Assembly (NCBI RefSeq): GCF_030161395.1
Contig: NZ_BSST01000001.1
Coordinates: 3,844,001-3,908,000, forward strand
Source of the DNA: Thalassotalea insulae
Lineage (GTDB): Bacteria > Pseudomonadota > Gammaproteobacteria > Enterobacterales > Alteromonadaceae
Direction of reading: 5' to 3'
DNA: 64,000 nucleotides
Of the stretch, positions 54,468-63,955 are shown piece after piece. The stretch's first letter is position 1. Each line of letters begins with the position of its first letter. The notes beneath the pieces were generated by a model, which worked only from the letters and a program-made list of their open reading frames with translations, was not told the DNA's origin and made no database searches. Both the position numbers and the translations under genes were made by a program.

Positions 54468-55070
54468 ATGAACAATAAATTGACTTCGGCATTAGTAGTA
54501 GCAGTATTGTCTAGTACTTTGGGCTGTGCGCAACGAGCAGTAGTGAGCTATGGTGATGCGACCGCCGTGGAAACGACAGATATTAATTTTGGCTCAACAG
54601 ATTTACAAAAGGTCGCCAGTGAAATGACGGATTCTTTGTTATTGTCACCTGTGGTCGGGACATTAACAGCAAATAAGCGCCCAGTGGTATTTGTTGAGCG
54701 AATTAAGAATAAAACCAGTGAGCATATTGATACGGAGTCTATTACTGATTCTGTTTCTACTCGTTTGTTAAGATCAGGTAAATTTCGTTTCGTTGATATG
54801 GCAAGAGTTGAAGCGGCACGTAAACAGCTACAGTTTCAAAATGAAGGTGGCATGGTCGATTCATCTAAGGCTATTCAGTTTGGTCGTCAAATCGGTGCTC
54901 AATTTATGCTCTACGGCAACTTATCAAGTATCGTTAAAAACAATCAGGATAAAGCGGATGTTTATTATAAATTTACATTACGTTTAATGGACTTAGAAAG
55001 TGGTTTAGTTGAATGGGCGGATGAAACTGAAATTCGTAAAACCCGCACTAAACAAACTGTGGGTTGGTAA
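54468..55070 (+). CDS. lpoB: Penicillin-binding protein activator LpoB
   Basis: This 200-residue outer-membrane lipoprotein activates the peptidoglycan synthase PBP1b. The signal and lipobox (STLGC, Cys20) are followed by a short linker rather than a long proline-rich arm. The CsgG/TolB-N-like domain (PVVFVERIKNKTSEHIDTES, LRSGKFRFVDMARVEAARKQ, GRQIGAQFMLYGNLSSI) is complete. It sits in the COG3014-YcfL-LpoB cluster. Confidence 0.93.
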   Translation: MNNKLTSALVVAVLSSTLGCAQRAVVSYGDATAVETTDINFGSTDLQKVASEMTDSLLLSPVVGTLTANKRPVVFVERIKNKTSEHIDTESITDSVSTRLLRSGKFRFVDMARVEAARKQLQFQNEGGMVDSSKAIQFGRQIGAQFMLYGNLSSIVKNNQDKADVYYKFTLRLMDLESGLVEWADETEIRKTRTKQTVGW

Positions 55071-55089
55071 ATATTAATAGGTGAGCACT

Positions 55090-55560
55090 ATGAAGCCAAT
55101 AATTGTTATTTTCGCGTTAATGTTGATGCTTTTTTCGCTTAACGCCAGTGAATATCAGAGAAATAAAGCTGTGCCTGTAGAAAAAGTATTATTTGGTGCT
55201 GTGACCTCTGTTCGTAATATTACCGAAAAAGAACTCATTGAAGATCAGGCAAATGGCTGGCAGGTGTTTAGTGGGGCTGTGCTTGGTGGTGTTATCGGTC
55301 ATCAATTTGGCAGTGGTAGCGGTAATGATGTCGCGACTATTTTAGGCGCATTTATTGGCGCTTCTATTGCTGGTAGTAGTAATAAGCAAGGCACGAGAGT
55401 CAAGCGTTATCAGTTGGTTGAGTTGATGATAAAAACTGATAATGGCGATGAATATATGGTGGTGCAGGAAAAAGACAGCCAGATGTTGTTTGCTATTGGT
55501 GACAACGTGCGCATGGTATACCTAGCGGGCGGCTTTGTTAGAATAGATAAGCAAATGTAA
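55090..55560 (+). CDS. Glycine-zipper 2TM domain protein
   Basis: This 156-residue protein has a signal peptide (MKPIIVIFALMLMLFSLNAS) and a glycine-zipper membrane pair (AVLGGVIGHQFGSGSGNDVATILGAFIGASIAGSS, split over about 60-95). A small C-terminal beta domain with RYQLVELMIKT follows. The ATG at 55090 follows AGGTGAG; an in-frame GTG at 55081 would add three residues. It ends the lpoB cluster and probably inserts in the outer membrane. Function unknown. Confidence 0.82.
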   Translation: MKPIIVIFALMLMLFSLNASEYQRNKAVPVEKVLFGAVTSVRNITEKELIEDQANGWQVFSGAVLGGVIGHQFGSGSGNDVATILGAFIGASIAGSSNKQGTRVKRYQLVELMIKTDNGDEYMVVQEKDSQMLFAIGDNVRMVYLAGGFVRIDKQM

Positions 55561-55589
55561 ACAAGCTAACGATTTAATTGAGTGGCTGC

Positions 55590-55775
55590 CTAAATGACAA
55601 CAACTTCTATTTCTTTGTCTTGTTGCTGTTCGAGATAAATTTTTGCCAGTGTAATTGAGCCATAATTAGACTTGATTTTTTTATGGGCTAAAAACTTTGC
55701 GCTGGCAAGTTTATGATCAGTCGATTGTGCTAAGAATACCCAAGTTTTAACTAGAGAAGGATTGATAGTAGTCAT
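55590..55775 (-). CDS. Small hypothetical protein
   Basis: This is a 61-residue cytoplasmic protein rich in Lys, Gln and Ile (KIKSNYGSITLAKIYLEQQQ). AAGGAAG seven bases before the ATG at 55775 and the absence of an overlapping gene support it. I do not recognise a family. It lies between the lpoB cluster and the M28 peptidase, on the opposite strand to the former. Confidence 0.6.
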   Translation of the reverse strand: MTTINPSLVKTWVFLAQSTDHKLASAKFLAHKKIKSNYGSITLAKIYLEQQQDKEIEVVVI

Positions 55776-55879
55776 AGATTGCTTCCTTGCAATTACCAGT
55801 TACCGCAGAAATTAATTTCTATTATAGTTAATTTTCAGCACTCTAGCTAATTTGAGTAATATTTTTTGTCATGATAAAA

Positions 55880-55907
55880 AATAGCAAACGTTTAGGCGTT
55901 TGCTATT
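55880..55907 (-). terminator. Rho-independent terminator of the M28 peptidase gene
   Basis: AATAGCAAACG / CGTTTGCTATT with a 6-nt loop, with the T run reading on the minus strand, lies 36 bp past the peptidase stop. Confidence 0.85.
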
Positions 55908-55942
55908 AGTGAATAAGTGACTTAATTGTTTTGCTTTAACAA

Positions 55943-57406
55943 TTAGCGAGCTGGACGGGTTTTGTTTTTCCAGCTTTTATAGAGGCCGAAGGTTTTCATT
56001 GACGTTTCAATATCAAACTGCTTGACCATAGTTTCAATTTGTTGGCTGTTTTGTTGTTGCCATGGAATGTTATCAAGGTTGGCAAAACCGAGTGTCATTG
56101 CTGCCATCACTGCGGCGTTTAATTTTAATTGTTGCTGATCAACTTTTTCAAAAGTATCCGATTCTGCGTGATAATTAGAAGCGTAATTGGCATCTTTTTG
56201 GTTAGCAACTAAATTCGCCACGCCATTCATCATAAAATCATAATTGTCGGTACCAACAACAGGGTGATTGACATGCTCAAAAGGCCCTAACGATTTTACT
56301 GGGTTAAGTACTTGTTGTAACACAGGTATCACTTCGGCTCTGCCATTAGTAAAAAAGCCGGTGATTTTTCCTGTACCTATGTCTATGGTTGAGGCAATCA
56401 TATGCTGGCTTAATTCATGATTATGCTGTTTTGTATAAGCCCATGAACCAAAGAGCCCTTGTTCTTCTCCGTTAAATAATGCAAAACGAATGGTGCGTTT
56501 GGGTCTAATATTCAGTCGTGTCATTTGACGAGCGATATCGATAACTAATGAAACGTTAGAACCGTTATCCAGCGCGCCTGTGCCAAGATCAAATGAGTCA
56601 ATATGAGCACCGATTAAGACGATTTCATCGGGAAACTGTGAACCTTTAATTTCCGCAATCACATTTGCTGTTTGATATGAGGCTTCATTGCTGATATCTA
56701 ATTTGGCAGTAAAGGAAAGCTGATGATTGTGAGCTAACAGCCGTTGAATTTTTAGTGCTTGTTCACGTTCAATCACTATGATGGGTAATTTATTGTCAGC
56801 GCCCTTACTTGGTAGGTGGCGATATAATAAATTTTTTGGCCGGGATGACATATAAATGATACCCGTTGCACCAGCTTCTTGCGCACGTTTTTCAATGCCA
56901 ACAAAATCTAAATATTCCTGAAATAGCCCGTGGATGCCTGCTTGATCATCCAATAATGCGGTTTCTATTAGCAGCCAAGAATTTTTCAACTGCTTCGCCT
57001 GTTTGAACGCTCTGGCGTCCCCTTTGCCAAGGTCTATGATATTTGCAACTAAACCTTTTTCTTTTGTTGCACTGGTAAAAGGCATAGTAGCTACTTGGGT
57101 GGTAAAGTCGATACTGTCACCACTTACTATCCCCAATGCTTGATGTTCAACCCAGGCTCTTGGCATTTCGAAAGTTTCTTTGTGCGCTTTAACGCCGGCT
57201 TTTTTGAATTTACTTAGCGCCCAATCCAATGACTTTTCGTTTGCCGCTGTACCCGTCAGGCGACTGCCAATTTCGTCAGTGAGTTGACGTAAATCATTGA
57301 TAATAGGGGTGTGCTCTGTCATTGCATTGACTAGCTTCTGGACATCATTGGCCTGACAAATAATTGATTGCACACTAAACAATAATATAAGAATAAAGCG
57401 TTTCAT
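55943..57406 (-). CDS. M28-family metallopeptidase with PA domain, exported
   Basis: This 487-residue zinc aminopeptidase-type protein has a signal peptide (MKRFILILLFSVQSIICQAN). A protease-associated (PA) domain lies around 110-260, and the M28 catalytic core carries metal ligands in IGAHIDSFDLGTGALDNGSN (His, Asp), FNGEEQG (Glu pair) and a late His in YHAESDT. Its ATG at 57406 gives the signal peptide; the upstream extension to 57463 does not. It is divergent from the TonB receptor, which may import its products. Confidence 0.9.
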   Translation of the reverse strand: MKRFILILLFSVQSIICQANDVQKLVNAMTEHTPIINDLRQLTDEIGSRLTGTAANEKSLDWALSKFKKAGVKAHKETFEMPRAWVEHQALGIVSGDSIDFTTQVATMPFTSATKEKGLVANIIDLGKGDARAFKQAKQLKNSWLLIETALLDDQAGIHGLFQEYLDFVGIEKRAQEAGATGIIYMSSRPKNLLYRHLPSKGADNKLPIIVIEREQALKIQRLLAHNHQLSFTAKLDISNEASYQTANVIAEIKGSQFPDEIVLIGAHIDSFDLGTGALDNGSNVSLVIDIARQMTRLNIRPKRTIRFALFNGEEQGLFGSWAYTKQHNHELSQHMIASTIDIGTGKITGFFTNGRAEVIPVLQQVLNPVKSLGPFEHVNHPVVGTDNYDFMMNGVANLVANQKDANYASNYHAESDTFEKVDQQQLKLNAAVMAAMTLGFANLDNIPWQQQNSQQIETMVKQFDIETSMKTFGLYKSWKNKTRPAR

Positions 57407-57463
57407 TAGATATTTTCTTGTTTGGTTTTTTATCATCATTACTAAGCGATAATAGTTAGTCAA

Positions 57464-57882
57464 TATTTATACTTATATAACTACATGAGTATTTTGAATA
57501 TTTTTAACAAATTCTTTACAGCTATTTGGCTAAATTGTCATTTCTTGTATACACTTGATTTTGCAAAATTAAAATTATGAAAGGCAGTAAATGGAGAATG
57601 CGGGAGGGGATCTGAATTAAATAATATAAGGGAAAAGATATAATGGCCGTCATTTTAGGTTAATTAGTCGTTAATTTTTCTGTTTAAATATCTTTACATG
57701 GAAAATATTTGTAACAAATATGATTTGATAATTTCATTTTAATTTTTAAAACAAGAAAGTAGTCTAGAAATGTCTACCGTGAATTTACTGGTGTAAATAA
57801 CAGGGAATATTTACCGCTGTCGTTAAATTCAATATCTGGGAGTTAGGTAGGATAACTATAATAAAACACGAGGAATAACAAC
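57464..57882. other. Intergenic region between the M28 peptidase and TonB receptor genes
   Basis: These 419 bp hold no coding frame. They are AT-rich with a 12-bp palindrome (ATTTTGCAAAAT, 57558-57569). No Fur box or clear promoter could be assigned. Both divergent promoters presumably lie here. Confidence 0.6.
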
Positions 57883-60800
57883 ATGGTAAAACCATCTCCA
57901 CTTGCTAAGGCAATTAAATTTGCATTGGCAGCTAGTGTCTCAGCGTCATTTTTATCAGCTCCTGTGTTTGCGGAAGAAGCCGCAGCAGAGGAAGAAGTTG
58001 AACGTATTGCAGTCACTGGTTCACGTATTAAGAAAGCAGAATATTCAAACGCAGCCCCGATTCATGTCATTAAAGCGGATGATGCGTTAAAAGCAGGTAT
58101 TCGTACTGTGAGTGAATTACTACAAAACACTTCAATGGCTAATGGTCAGCAGTTTGATTCAACATTTAATTCAAATGCTGGTAACTCAAATGCGTCTGAG
58201 CCACCGCCAAGTGGTGGTGTTGGTTCATCTAACGTTGGTTTACGTGGTTTAGGACCTGAGCGTACCTTGATCTTAATTAACGGTCGTCGTTTAGGGGCAT
58301 CCGGGGTGCGTGGTGCGCCTTCACAACCGGACTTAAGTTTATTACCAGTAAATATGGTGGAACGTGTTGAAGTGATCACCGAAGGGGCCTCGTCAATATA
58401 CGGTGCCGATGCGGTAGCGGGGGTTATTAACGTTATCTTAAAAGAAAGCTATGATGGTTTTGAGCTTTCTGGTGCTTATACCGCTCCGGCTGATACTGGC
58501 GGTGAAGAAACTGATCTTTCATTTATCACCGGCTTCGAAGGTGATAAAGCGAAATTTGCTTTTTCTGCTTCTTACTACCATCGTGAGCGTGTTGCGGTAA
58601 AAGACAGAACCGACTGTATCAAAAAAATCTGGAAGAAACAGGACGGCGGTAAAGTTTCTGTGTGTTCCAGCCGTTTTTGGGATAATTCAATTTTAGATAT
58701 TACGGAATATTATGATCCAGATGATCCTACTACATTTGGCAATCCCATGATGACCTATCCTCATCCGTCTGGTATAGGCTTTTTTACTACTCCAGGTTTT
58801 TCAGATATTGGAATTGATGGTTTTAGCTCTGCATTGGGGTTACCTCAACCTACAGACCCTAACATTGATATTACAAGTGAAAATCAATTTAATAGACGTT
58901 TATATTCTCCCCAATATTCAGATGCTATTGATCGTATGCAAGCTGATTTGATCCAACCGGTTACTCGCTTTACCTTAGCGGCTAATGGTTCATATATGCC
59001 TGATTGGTGGGGCGGTGATGAAGAAATTTTTTATGAGGCCTATTATTTCCATCGTCACTTAACGTCATTAGCATCGACTGAGCAAATTTTTCCAACTATT
59101 CCTGCTAATATTCCGCATGAGGATGAAAATGGTAACCTTGTTGTTAATGAAGATGGGAGCTTGAATTTAGTTGATAATCCATTGAATCCATTTCCTGATT
59201 TTGATGTTTCTCATATCATGACTTTGGAAGATTTACCGCAAAAGCGTGACGTAGAACTTAATCATTTCAGATTTGTCACTGGCTTACGTGGTGATTTTAC
59301 CGGTGGCTTTCTGGAAGACAGAGGTTGGTCATATGAAATGTTTGCTTCATATGATCGCGGTGTAGGTAAACAAGATCAGCCAATTATGAACGAAAGTAAT
59401 TTAGCGTTGGCTTTAGGTACTTTACGTTTGGATGTGAATGGTAATCCAATTTGCGGAGTTAATGCTCCATCAGGCATTGGTTTTATAACACCGAATGAGT
59501 GTGTGCCTATTAATTTCTTTGCTCGATCAATATTTGATGGAGGAAAATATGGGGGAGGTACTTTTGCTACGCAAGCTGAGAGAGATTTTTTAATCGGCAC
59601 GCGGATGAACAGTACTACGGTTGAGCAGATAATGACATCGGCATTTATGACCGGTGATCTATTTGATTTTGAGCAAGGTGGAGCAGTAACAGCGGCATTC
59701 GGTATGGAATTTAGGCGTGATCGAATTCAGTCTGAAGCCGATATGTTAGGTGCGACTGGCTTAGTGGCGGCAGAAAACCCATTGACAGAAGGTGCTACAG
59801 AAGGTGAACGTGATGTCACCGATGTTTTTGGTGAAATATCGATGCCGATTGCAGTGGATCAGGATTGGGCAAATTTATTCGAAATTGAAGCGGCATTACG
59901 TTATACCGATGAGTCTAACTTTGGTAGCGAATTAACCAAGCGTGCGCGTGTTACTTATAAGCCGACGGATTCATTATTATTTACGTCGTCGTACGGTACT
60001 TCGTTCCGTGCTCCGAACTTACGTGAGCAATTTTTGGCTAATCAATTCGGAGGGGTAAGTGGCGGGGCTGATCCATGTGCTGTCTCCGAGTCGTTATTAA
60101 CAGAAAACGCTTATGATCCAAGTAAAGAGAATCGTAGTGAAACAATTTTAAGTAATTGTACTTTAGCTGGGGCTGATTATACAGTTATAGGTACTTCAGG
60201 TGTTCCAACTATTCCTACATCTGCTAGCGGTAACGCTAAGGGATTAAAGCCTGAAACTTCGGAAAATATTACTGCGTCATTTAAATGGACGCCGGTATTT
60301 GATGGAGATATAGAGTTTGATTTAGGTATTACTTACTGGAGTTTGGAAGTAAAAGATACTATTCGAAGCATTAGCGCAGCTACTATGTTAAAGCGTTGTT
60401 ATGATTCTGAAGGATTGTCTAGCCCTTTCTGTAGTCGTATTACGCGTGATTCAAGTAAGGCTCCAGCATTGAATTTTCCTGTTTTAGTTGATACATCTTT
60501 CATCAATATCGGTGAGGAAACGTCTAAGGGGGTTGATATTAACACTCACTTTGCTACCGGTTTAGGGGATGTCTTAGGTATGCCGGTGCATATGGTATGG
60601 AATAACCAGTATACCTTACAGACAGAGCGAGAATTAACAATTTTCAACGGTGAAAAAGCTGAAGATTTACTGGAAGATTTTGGTACGCCTGAGCACCGTT
60701 TAGTGTCGACTTTTAACTTCATCAGTGGCGACTGGAACTGGATGTTAATGGCCAATTACTTCTCAGAAACCCATGCAGCTGACGATGTTGAAGATACAGC

Positions 60801-61071
60801 TAAATGTAACGAGTATATTAAGAATGAAGATTTAGTTGGAAAACCACAAACGGTACCTGTATGTAGTGCTGATGCGGCTATCTACGTAGATACTTCATTA
60901 ACCTATAATGCAGATAACTTTGCGGTGACGTTTGGTATTACTAACTTGTTTGATAAAGCGCCAGAGATGATTGATATTTCAGCTGGCTCTAACCGGGGGA
61001 ATATGGTCACTTCATCTGGTTATGACTTGTTAGGTCGCAGTTACTTTGTTAACGCCTCTTATCGCTTCTAA
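57883..61071 (+). CDS. TonB-dependent receptor
   Basis: This 1062-residue outer-membrane receptor has a signal peptide (LAKAIKFALAASVSASFLSA), a TonB-box-like segment (VERIAVTGSRIKKAE) and a plug domain at about 50-180 (NVGLRGLGPERTLILINGRR, VERVEVITEGASSIYGADAV). A long barrel ends with the aromatic C-terminus SYFVNASYRF. The extracellular loops contain paired cysteines. It resembles the large receptors of Alteromonadales that take up glycans or peptides; the substrate is not clear. The GAGGAATAACAAC ribosome-binding region supports ATG 57883. Confidence 0.93.
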   Translation: MVKPSPLAKAIKFALAASVSASFLSAPVFAEEAAAEEEVERIAVTGSRIKKAEYSNAAPIHVIKADDALKAGIRTVSELLQNTSMANGQQFDSTFNSNAGNSNASEPPPSGGVGSSNVGLRGLGPERTLILINGRRLGASGVRGAPSQPDLSLLPVNMVERVEVITEGASSIYGADAVAGVINVILKESYDGFELSGAYTAPADTGGEETDLSFITGFEGDKAKFAFSASYYHRERVAVKDRTDCIKKIWKKQDGGKVSVCSSRFWDNSILDITEYYDPDDPTTFGNPMMTYPHPSGIGFFTTPGFSDIGIDGFSSALGLPQPTDPNIDITSENQFNRRLYSPQYSDAIDRMQADLIQPVTRFTLAANGSYMPDWWGGDEEIFYEAYYFHRHLTSLASTEQIFPTIPANIPHEDENGNLVVNEDGSLNLVDNPLNPFPDFDVSHIMTLEDLPQKRDVELNHFRFVTGLRGDFTGGFLEDRGWSYEMFASYDRGVGKQDQPIMNESNLALALGTLRLDVNGNPICGVNAPSGIGFITPNECVPINFFARSIFDGGKYGGGTFATQAERDFLIGTRMNSTTVEQIMTSAFMTGDLFDFEQGGAVTAAFGMEFRRDRIQSEADMLGATGLVAAENPLTEGATEGERDVTDVFGEISMPIAVDQDWANLFEIEAALRYTDESNFGSELTKRARVTYKPTDSLLFTSSYGTSFRAPNLREQFLANQFGGVSGGADPCAVSESLLTENAYDPSKENRSETILSNCTLAGADYTVIGTSGVPTIPTSASGNAKGLKPETSENITASFKWTPVFDGDIEFDLGITYWSLEVKDTIRSISAATMLKRCYDSEGLSSPFCSRITRDSSKAPALNFPVLVDTSFINIGEETSKGVDINTHFATGLGDVLGMPVHMVWNNQYTLQTERELTIFNGEKAEDLLEDFGTPEHRLVSTFNFISGDWNWMLMANYFSETHAADDVEDTAKCNEYIKNEDLVGKPQTVPVCSADAAIYVDTSLTYNADNFAVTFGITNLFDKAPEMIDISAGSNRGNMVTSSGYDLLGRSYFVNASYRF

Positions 61072-61110
61072 TACCTTGTTAACAGGCTAACTCATTAGTT
61101 AGTTTAAATG

Positions 61111-61142
61111 AAAAGCCAGTTGTTTATGCAACTGGCTTTTTT
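61111..61142 (+). terminator. Rho-independent terminator of the TonB receptor gene
   Basis: AAAAGCCAGTTG / CAACTGGCTTTT with a 6-nt loop is followed by T residues, 39 bp after the stop. Confidence 0.88.
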
Positions 61143-61290
61143 AATGTCTTCGTTTTACTTATGTCAGCGTCAATTAGTGGTATTGCTGATAGATTATTAT
61201 GGTTCATGCTGTTGTTTTTATAACTGAGACGAAAATGCTATGACACGTAATGACCATATAAAAAATCGTTAATATAAAAGTAAGGAAATA

Positions 61291-61316
61291 AAAAAGGCTG
61301 AGAAGCTCTCAGCCTT
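61291..61316 (-). terminator. Rho-independent terminator of the alkaline phosphatase gene
   Basis: AAGGCTGAGA / TCTCAGCCTT with a 3-nt loop has its T run on the minus strand, 24 bp beyond the phosphatase stop. Confidence 0.88.
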
Positions 61317-61340
61317 AAAATACTATCTGTTGCCAGATGC

Positions 61341-62723
61341 CTATTTAGCTAATAAAGCAAAAATATTTTTCGCAATATCGGTATTGTTGATTGAGCCAGT
61401 AAATTGTTGTTGTTGCGCGCCAAAAGCAAAAACCGGAACGTCAACAGCGGTATGACCGTGACTTGTCCAGCCAGTGTTGGTATGTTTATCAACTAGTTTA
61501 TTCAATGCTTGATATAGGGCTTTGACTACATCTGGTTGGCGTTTTTCTGCTTGTTGCTCTTTCGATAAGGTTAGATAGTTCGCAAGTGCTTTTTCTGCCG
61601 CTGATTTTGCATGATTAATTTCGTTAATGTCTTCAGACTGTAACTCTTCTCCGGCAAACATTTCACTTAATTTTTGTTGCGTAATTGTATGCTTGCTAAA
61701 ATACTGGGCAATTGCATAGGTTGATTGCGTCATTTTCCTAAGTAATTGAGGACGCCATTGATAAACCCCATTAGCACCGATCGTAAAGCCGCCGGTACTA
61801 TGATCAGCAGTAACTACCACTAAAGTGTCCGGATGTTGATTGACATAAGTTTCTAAATACTCAAGTGTGACTGCGAGATCTTTTACTTCACGCATCGCTG
61901 AATTAATATCATTGCTGTGGGCTGCCCAATCGACCTGACTGGCTTCTATTAACATAAAATAGCCGTTGTCGTTTTCCAGTTGCTTGATAGCGGCTTTAGT
62001 CATCGCTGACAGACGATAAGAATTAGTGTCATCGATAGCGTAAGGTAAACCAACATCAGCAAATAAGCCGATAACAGCTTTGTTCGGTTGTAATGAATCA
62101 AGTTGTTGATAGCTATTTATATATTGAAATCCTGCTGCTTGATATTCTTTGACAATGTTGCGGTCTTCACGGATAAAGAATTTCCAGCCGCCACCAAATA
62201 ATACGTCAGTATTAATACCATTATCGATATAGCTGTTAGCGAGAGCATTATAGTTATTTCTGCTTTCGTTATGACTGATATATGAGGCAGGGGTGGCATG
62301 GTTCACTTGTGACGTGACTACAACACCGGTTTTTTTGCCAGCATTTTTTGCCGCCTGTAATACTGAAGTTAATGGCTTTTTATTGACATCAACGCCAATG
62401 GCACCATTATAAGTTTTAACACCGGTAGCAAGCGCTGTTGCTGCGGCTGCAGAGTCGGTAACATATCCGGAAACTGGAGCGGGATAAGTGGTTGCACTGC
62501 CGACGAGATGGCGGTCGAAAACTGTAGTCTCAATAGCCGAAGTCGCCGGATCATCGGAAAAATAACGATAGGCGCTGGTGTAAGCTGGTCCCATGCCATC
62601 AGACACTATCATAATAATATTTTTCGGCTGATTAACGGAAGTTTGTGCGACGTGCTTTTCAGCTATTGTGCTAGTGCAGGCCGCTAAGCAAGCTAACGAT
62701 AGCAATATCGAAGGTTTATTCAT
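61341..62723 (-). CDS. phoA: Alkaline phosphatase (PhoA-type, probable lipoprotein)
   Basis: This 460-residue phosphomonoesterase of the alkaline phosphatase family has a metal ligand in IVSDGMG (Asp42) and catalytic Ser91 in VTDSAAAATALATG. The other metal sites are in TADHSTGG and SHGHTAVDVPVFAFG. The signal peptide ends LAAC (Cys16), so it is probably a lipoprotein anchored in the envelope. It forms a two-gene operon with the upstream endonuclease/phosphatase (32-bp gap). Confidence 0.92.
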   Translation of the reverse strand: MNKPSILLSLACLAACTSTIAEKHVAQTSVNQPKNIIMIVSDGMGPAYTSAYRYFSDDPATSAIETTVFDRHLVGSATTYPAPVSGYVTDSAAAATALATGVKTYNGAIGVDVNKKPLTSVLQAAKNAGKKTGVVVTSQVNHATPASYISHNESRNNYNALANSYIDNGINTDVLFGGGWKFFIREDRNIVKEYQAAGFQYINSYQQLDSLQPNKAVIGLFADVGLPYAIDDTNSYRLSAMTKAAIKQLENDNGYFMLIEASQVDWAAHSNDINSAMREVKDLAVTLEYLETYVNQHPDTLVVVTADHSTGGFTIGANGVYQWRPQLLRKMTQSTYAIAQYFSKHTITQQKLSEMFAGEELQSEDINEINHAKSAAEKALANYLTLSKEQQAEKRQPDVVKALYQALNKLVDKHTNTGWTSHGHTAVDVPVFAFGAQQQQFTGSINNTDIAKNIFALLAK

Positions 62724-62755
62724 CTTTGTTTCACTTAAATATTTTATTAATGTAA

Positions 62756-63955
62756 CTATTTGCTGAGCTCAACATCAAGCCATACCAAGCGATGGTCGGA
62801 TGATGCGCTTCTGTCGGCGATTAACCTATATTCGTTTGAATCTGTTGTTGGCCAAAACACGCCAGAATTTAAAATGTTAAATCCGGCTTTAGATGGCAGC
62901 ACATAATCAGCACGCATCCGCCAGTAGGCGCTATGATGTTTTGCTATTGGATTATCAGGACTATGCTCTTGCCCACCAAGGCTAGTTGGTAGTGGATCTT
63001 GAATTTTTTTATGTGTGATTAACGAGTTTATTGCCCCTCGTAATGCATCGCCTTCAGTTGCGGAAGAGTTTTGGTCACCCATGATAATAAAGGGCTTGTC
63101 ATCTTTGATACCACCGCTTACTTTGTTATCGTCATAAATATAGTCACTTAGATCAGCGGTGATATAGTCATGCCAGAAGCGAATTTCATCATGATTGCGT
63201 TTGCCGTTTCTATCTTCTGGGCCATCAAATACCGGTGGCGTAGGGTGACTGGCCAGAATATGGATTTTTTGCTCGCCAATAATCACAGGTATATCCCAAT
63301 GCGACTTTGAAGATAAACGCAGTATTTGCCAGGCTTGTTTACTATACCAGGGCTTACCACTTTCCGGATCTATTGGCTGTAGGGCATTAGGCATATCTTG
63401 CCATTTAAAATGTTGAAAAGTACGGATGTTTTCTTTATCAAGTGGATACTTTGACAGTAATACCATGCCAAAGTGCCCAGGAAAGTAGCCAAAGCCGTAG
63501 GTGTCAACGGGGTGTTTTATCGCGCCATCATTATTTAAATCAATGGGTGTTTTCACGCCAGTATTAACGCTGTTTTGATAATAGTATGGGAAATGAATTG
63601 CTTTTTGCCCTTGCTGAGACTTAGCTAAATAATCGTTGATAAATAATTCAATTGCCTGATGATTTTTCTGATCTTGCTCAACAAAGTCAAATTCATTTAA
63701 TAGTAAAATATCTGGGTTAACACGCTGAATTATTTCAGCAATATTCTTAATCTGCTGATGGTTGCTGTTTAAAGCGTTAAGTAACTCGTTACCGTTAACA
63801 TTAGCTCCAGCGCCTTTTTCAATATAATTTAATGCCTCCATACTGACATTGAAGGTTGCGATCCGTAATTTCGTTGGAGTAGTGGTTGCCATGACATTAA
63901 ATGAAAATAAAAGTATGGTGCAAAGTATAACGTTAATTGTATTTTGTATCGGCAT
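62756..63955 (-). CDS. Exported endonuclease/exonuclease/phosphatase-family protein
   Basis: This 399-residue protein has a signal peptide (LCTILLFSFNVMA) and the EEP fold. RIATFNVSMEAL carries the first metal-binding Asn, LLLNEFDF the Glu, and IIMGDQNSS and the final SSDHRLVWLDV the catalytic Asp/His. Such exported proteins cleave nucleic-acid or inositol-type phosphodiesters. It is upstream of phoA, which could release phosphate from its products. It ends 45 bp from the window edge, so any Pho box lies outside. Confidence 0.88.
   Translation of the reverse strand: MPIQNTINVILCTILLFSFNVMATTTPTKLRIATFNVSMEALNYIEKGAGANVNGNELLNALNSNHQQIKNIAEIIQRVNPDILLLNEFDFVEQDQKNHQAIELFINDYLAKSQQGQKAIHFPYYYQNSVNTGVKTPIDLNNDGAIKHPVDTYGFGYFPGHFGMVLLSKYPLDKENIRTFQHFKWQDMPNALQPIDPESGKPWYSKQAWQILRLSSKSHWDIPVIIGEQKIHILASHPTPPVFDGPEDRNGKRNHDEIRFWHDYITADLSDYIYDDNKVSGGIKDDKPFIIMGDQNSSATEGDALRGAINSLITHKKIQDPLPTSLGGQEHSPDNPIAKHHSAYWRMRADYVLPSKAGFNILNSGVFWPTTDSNEYRLIADRSASSDHRLVWLDVELSK

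Noticed and set aside
57558..57569. Fur box or other regulator site at the ATTTTGCAAAAT palindrome
   Set aside because: It does not match Fur and cannot be tied to a promoter; short AT-rich palindromes are common in this DNA.
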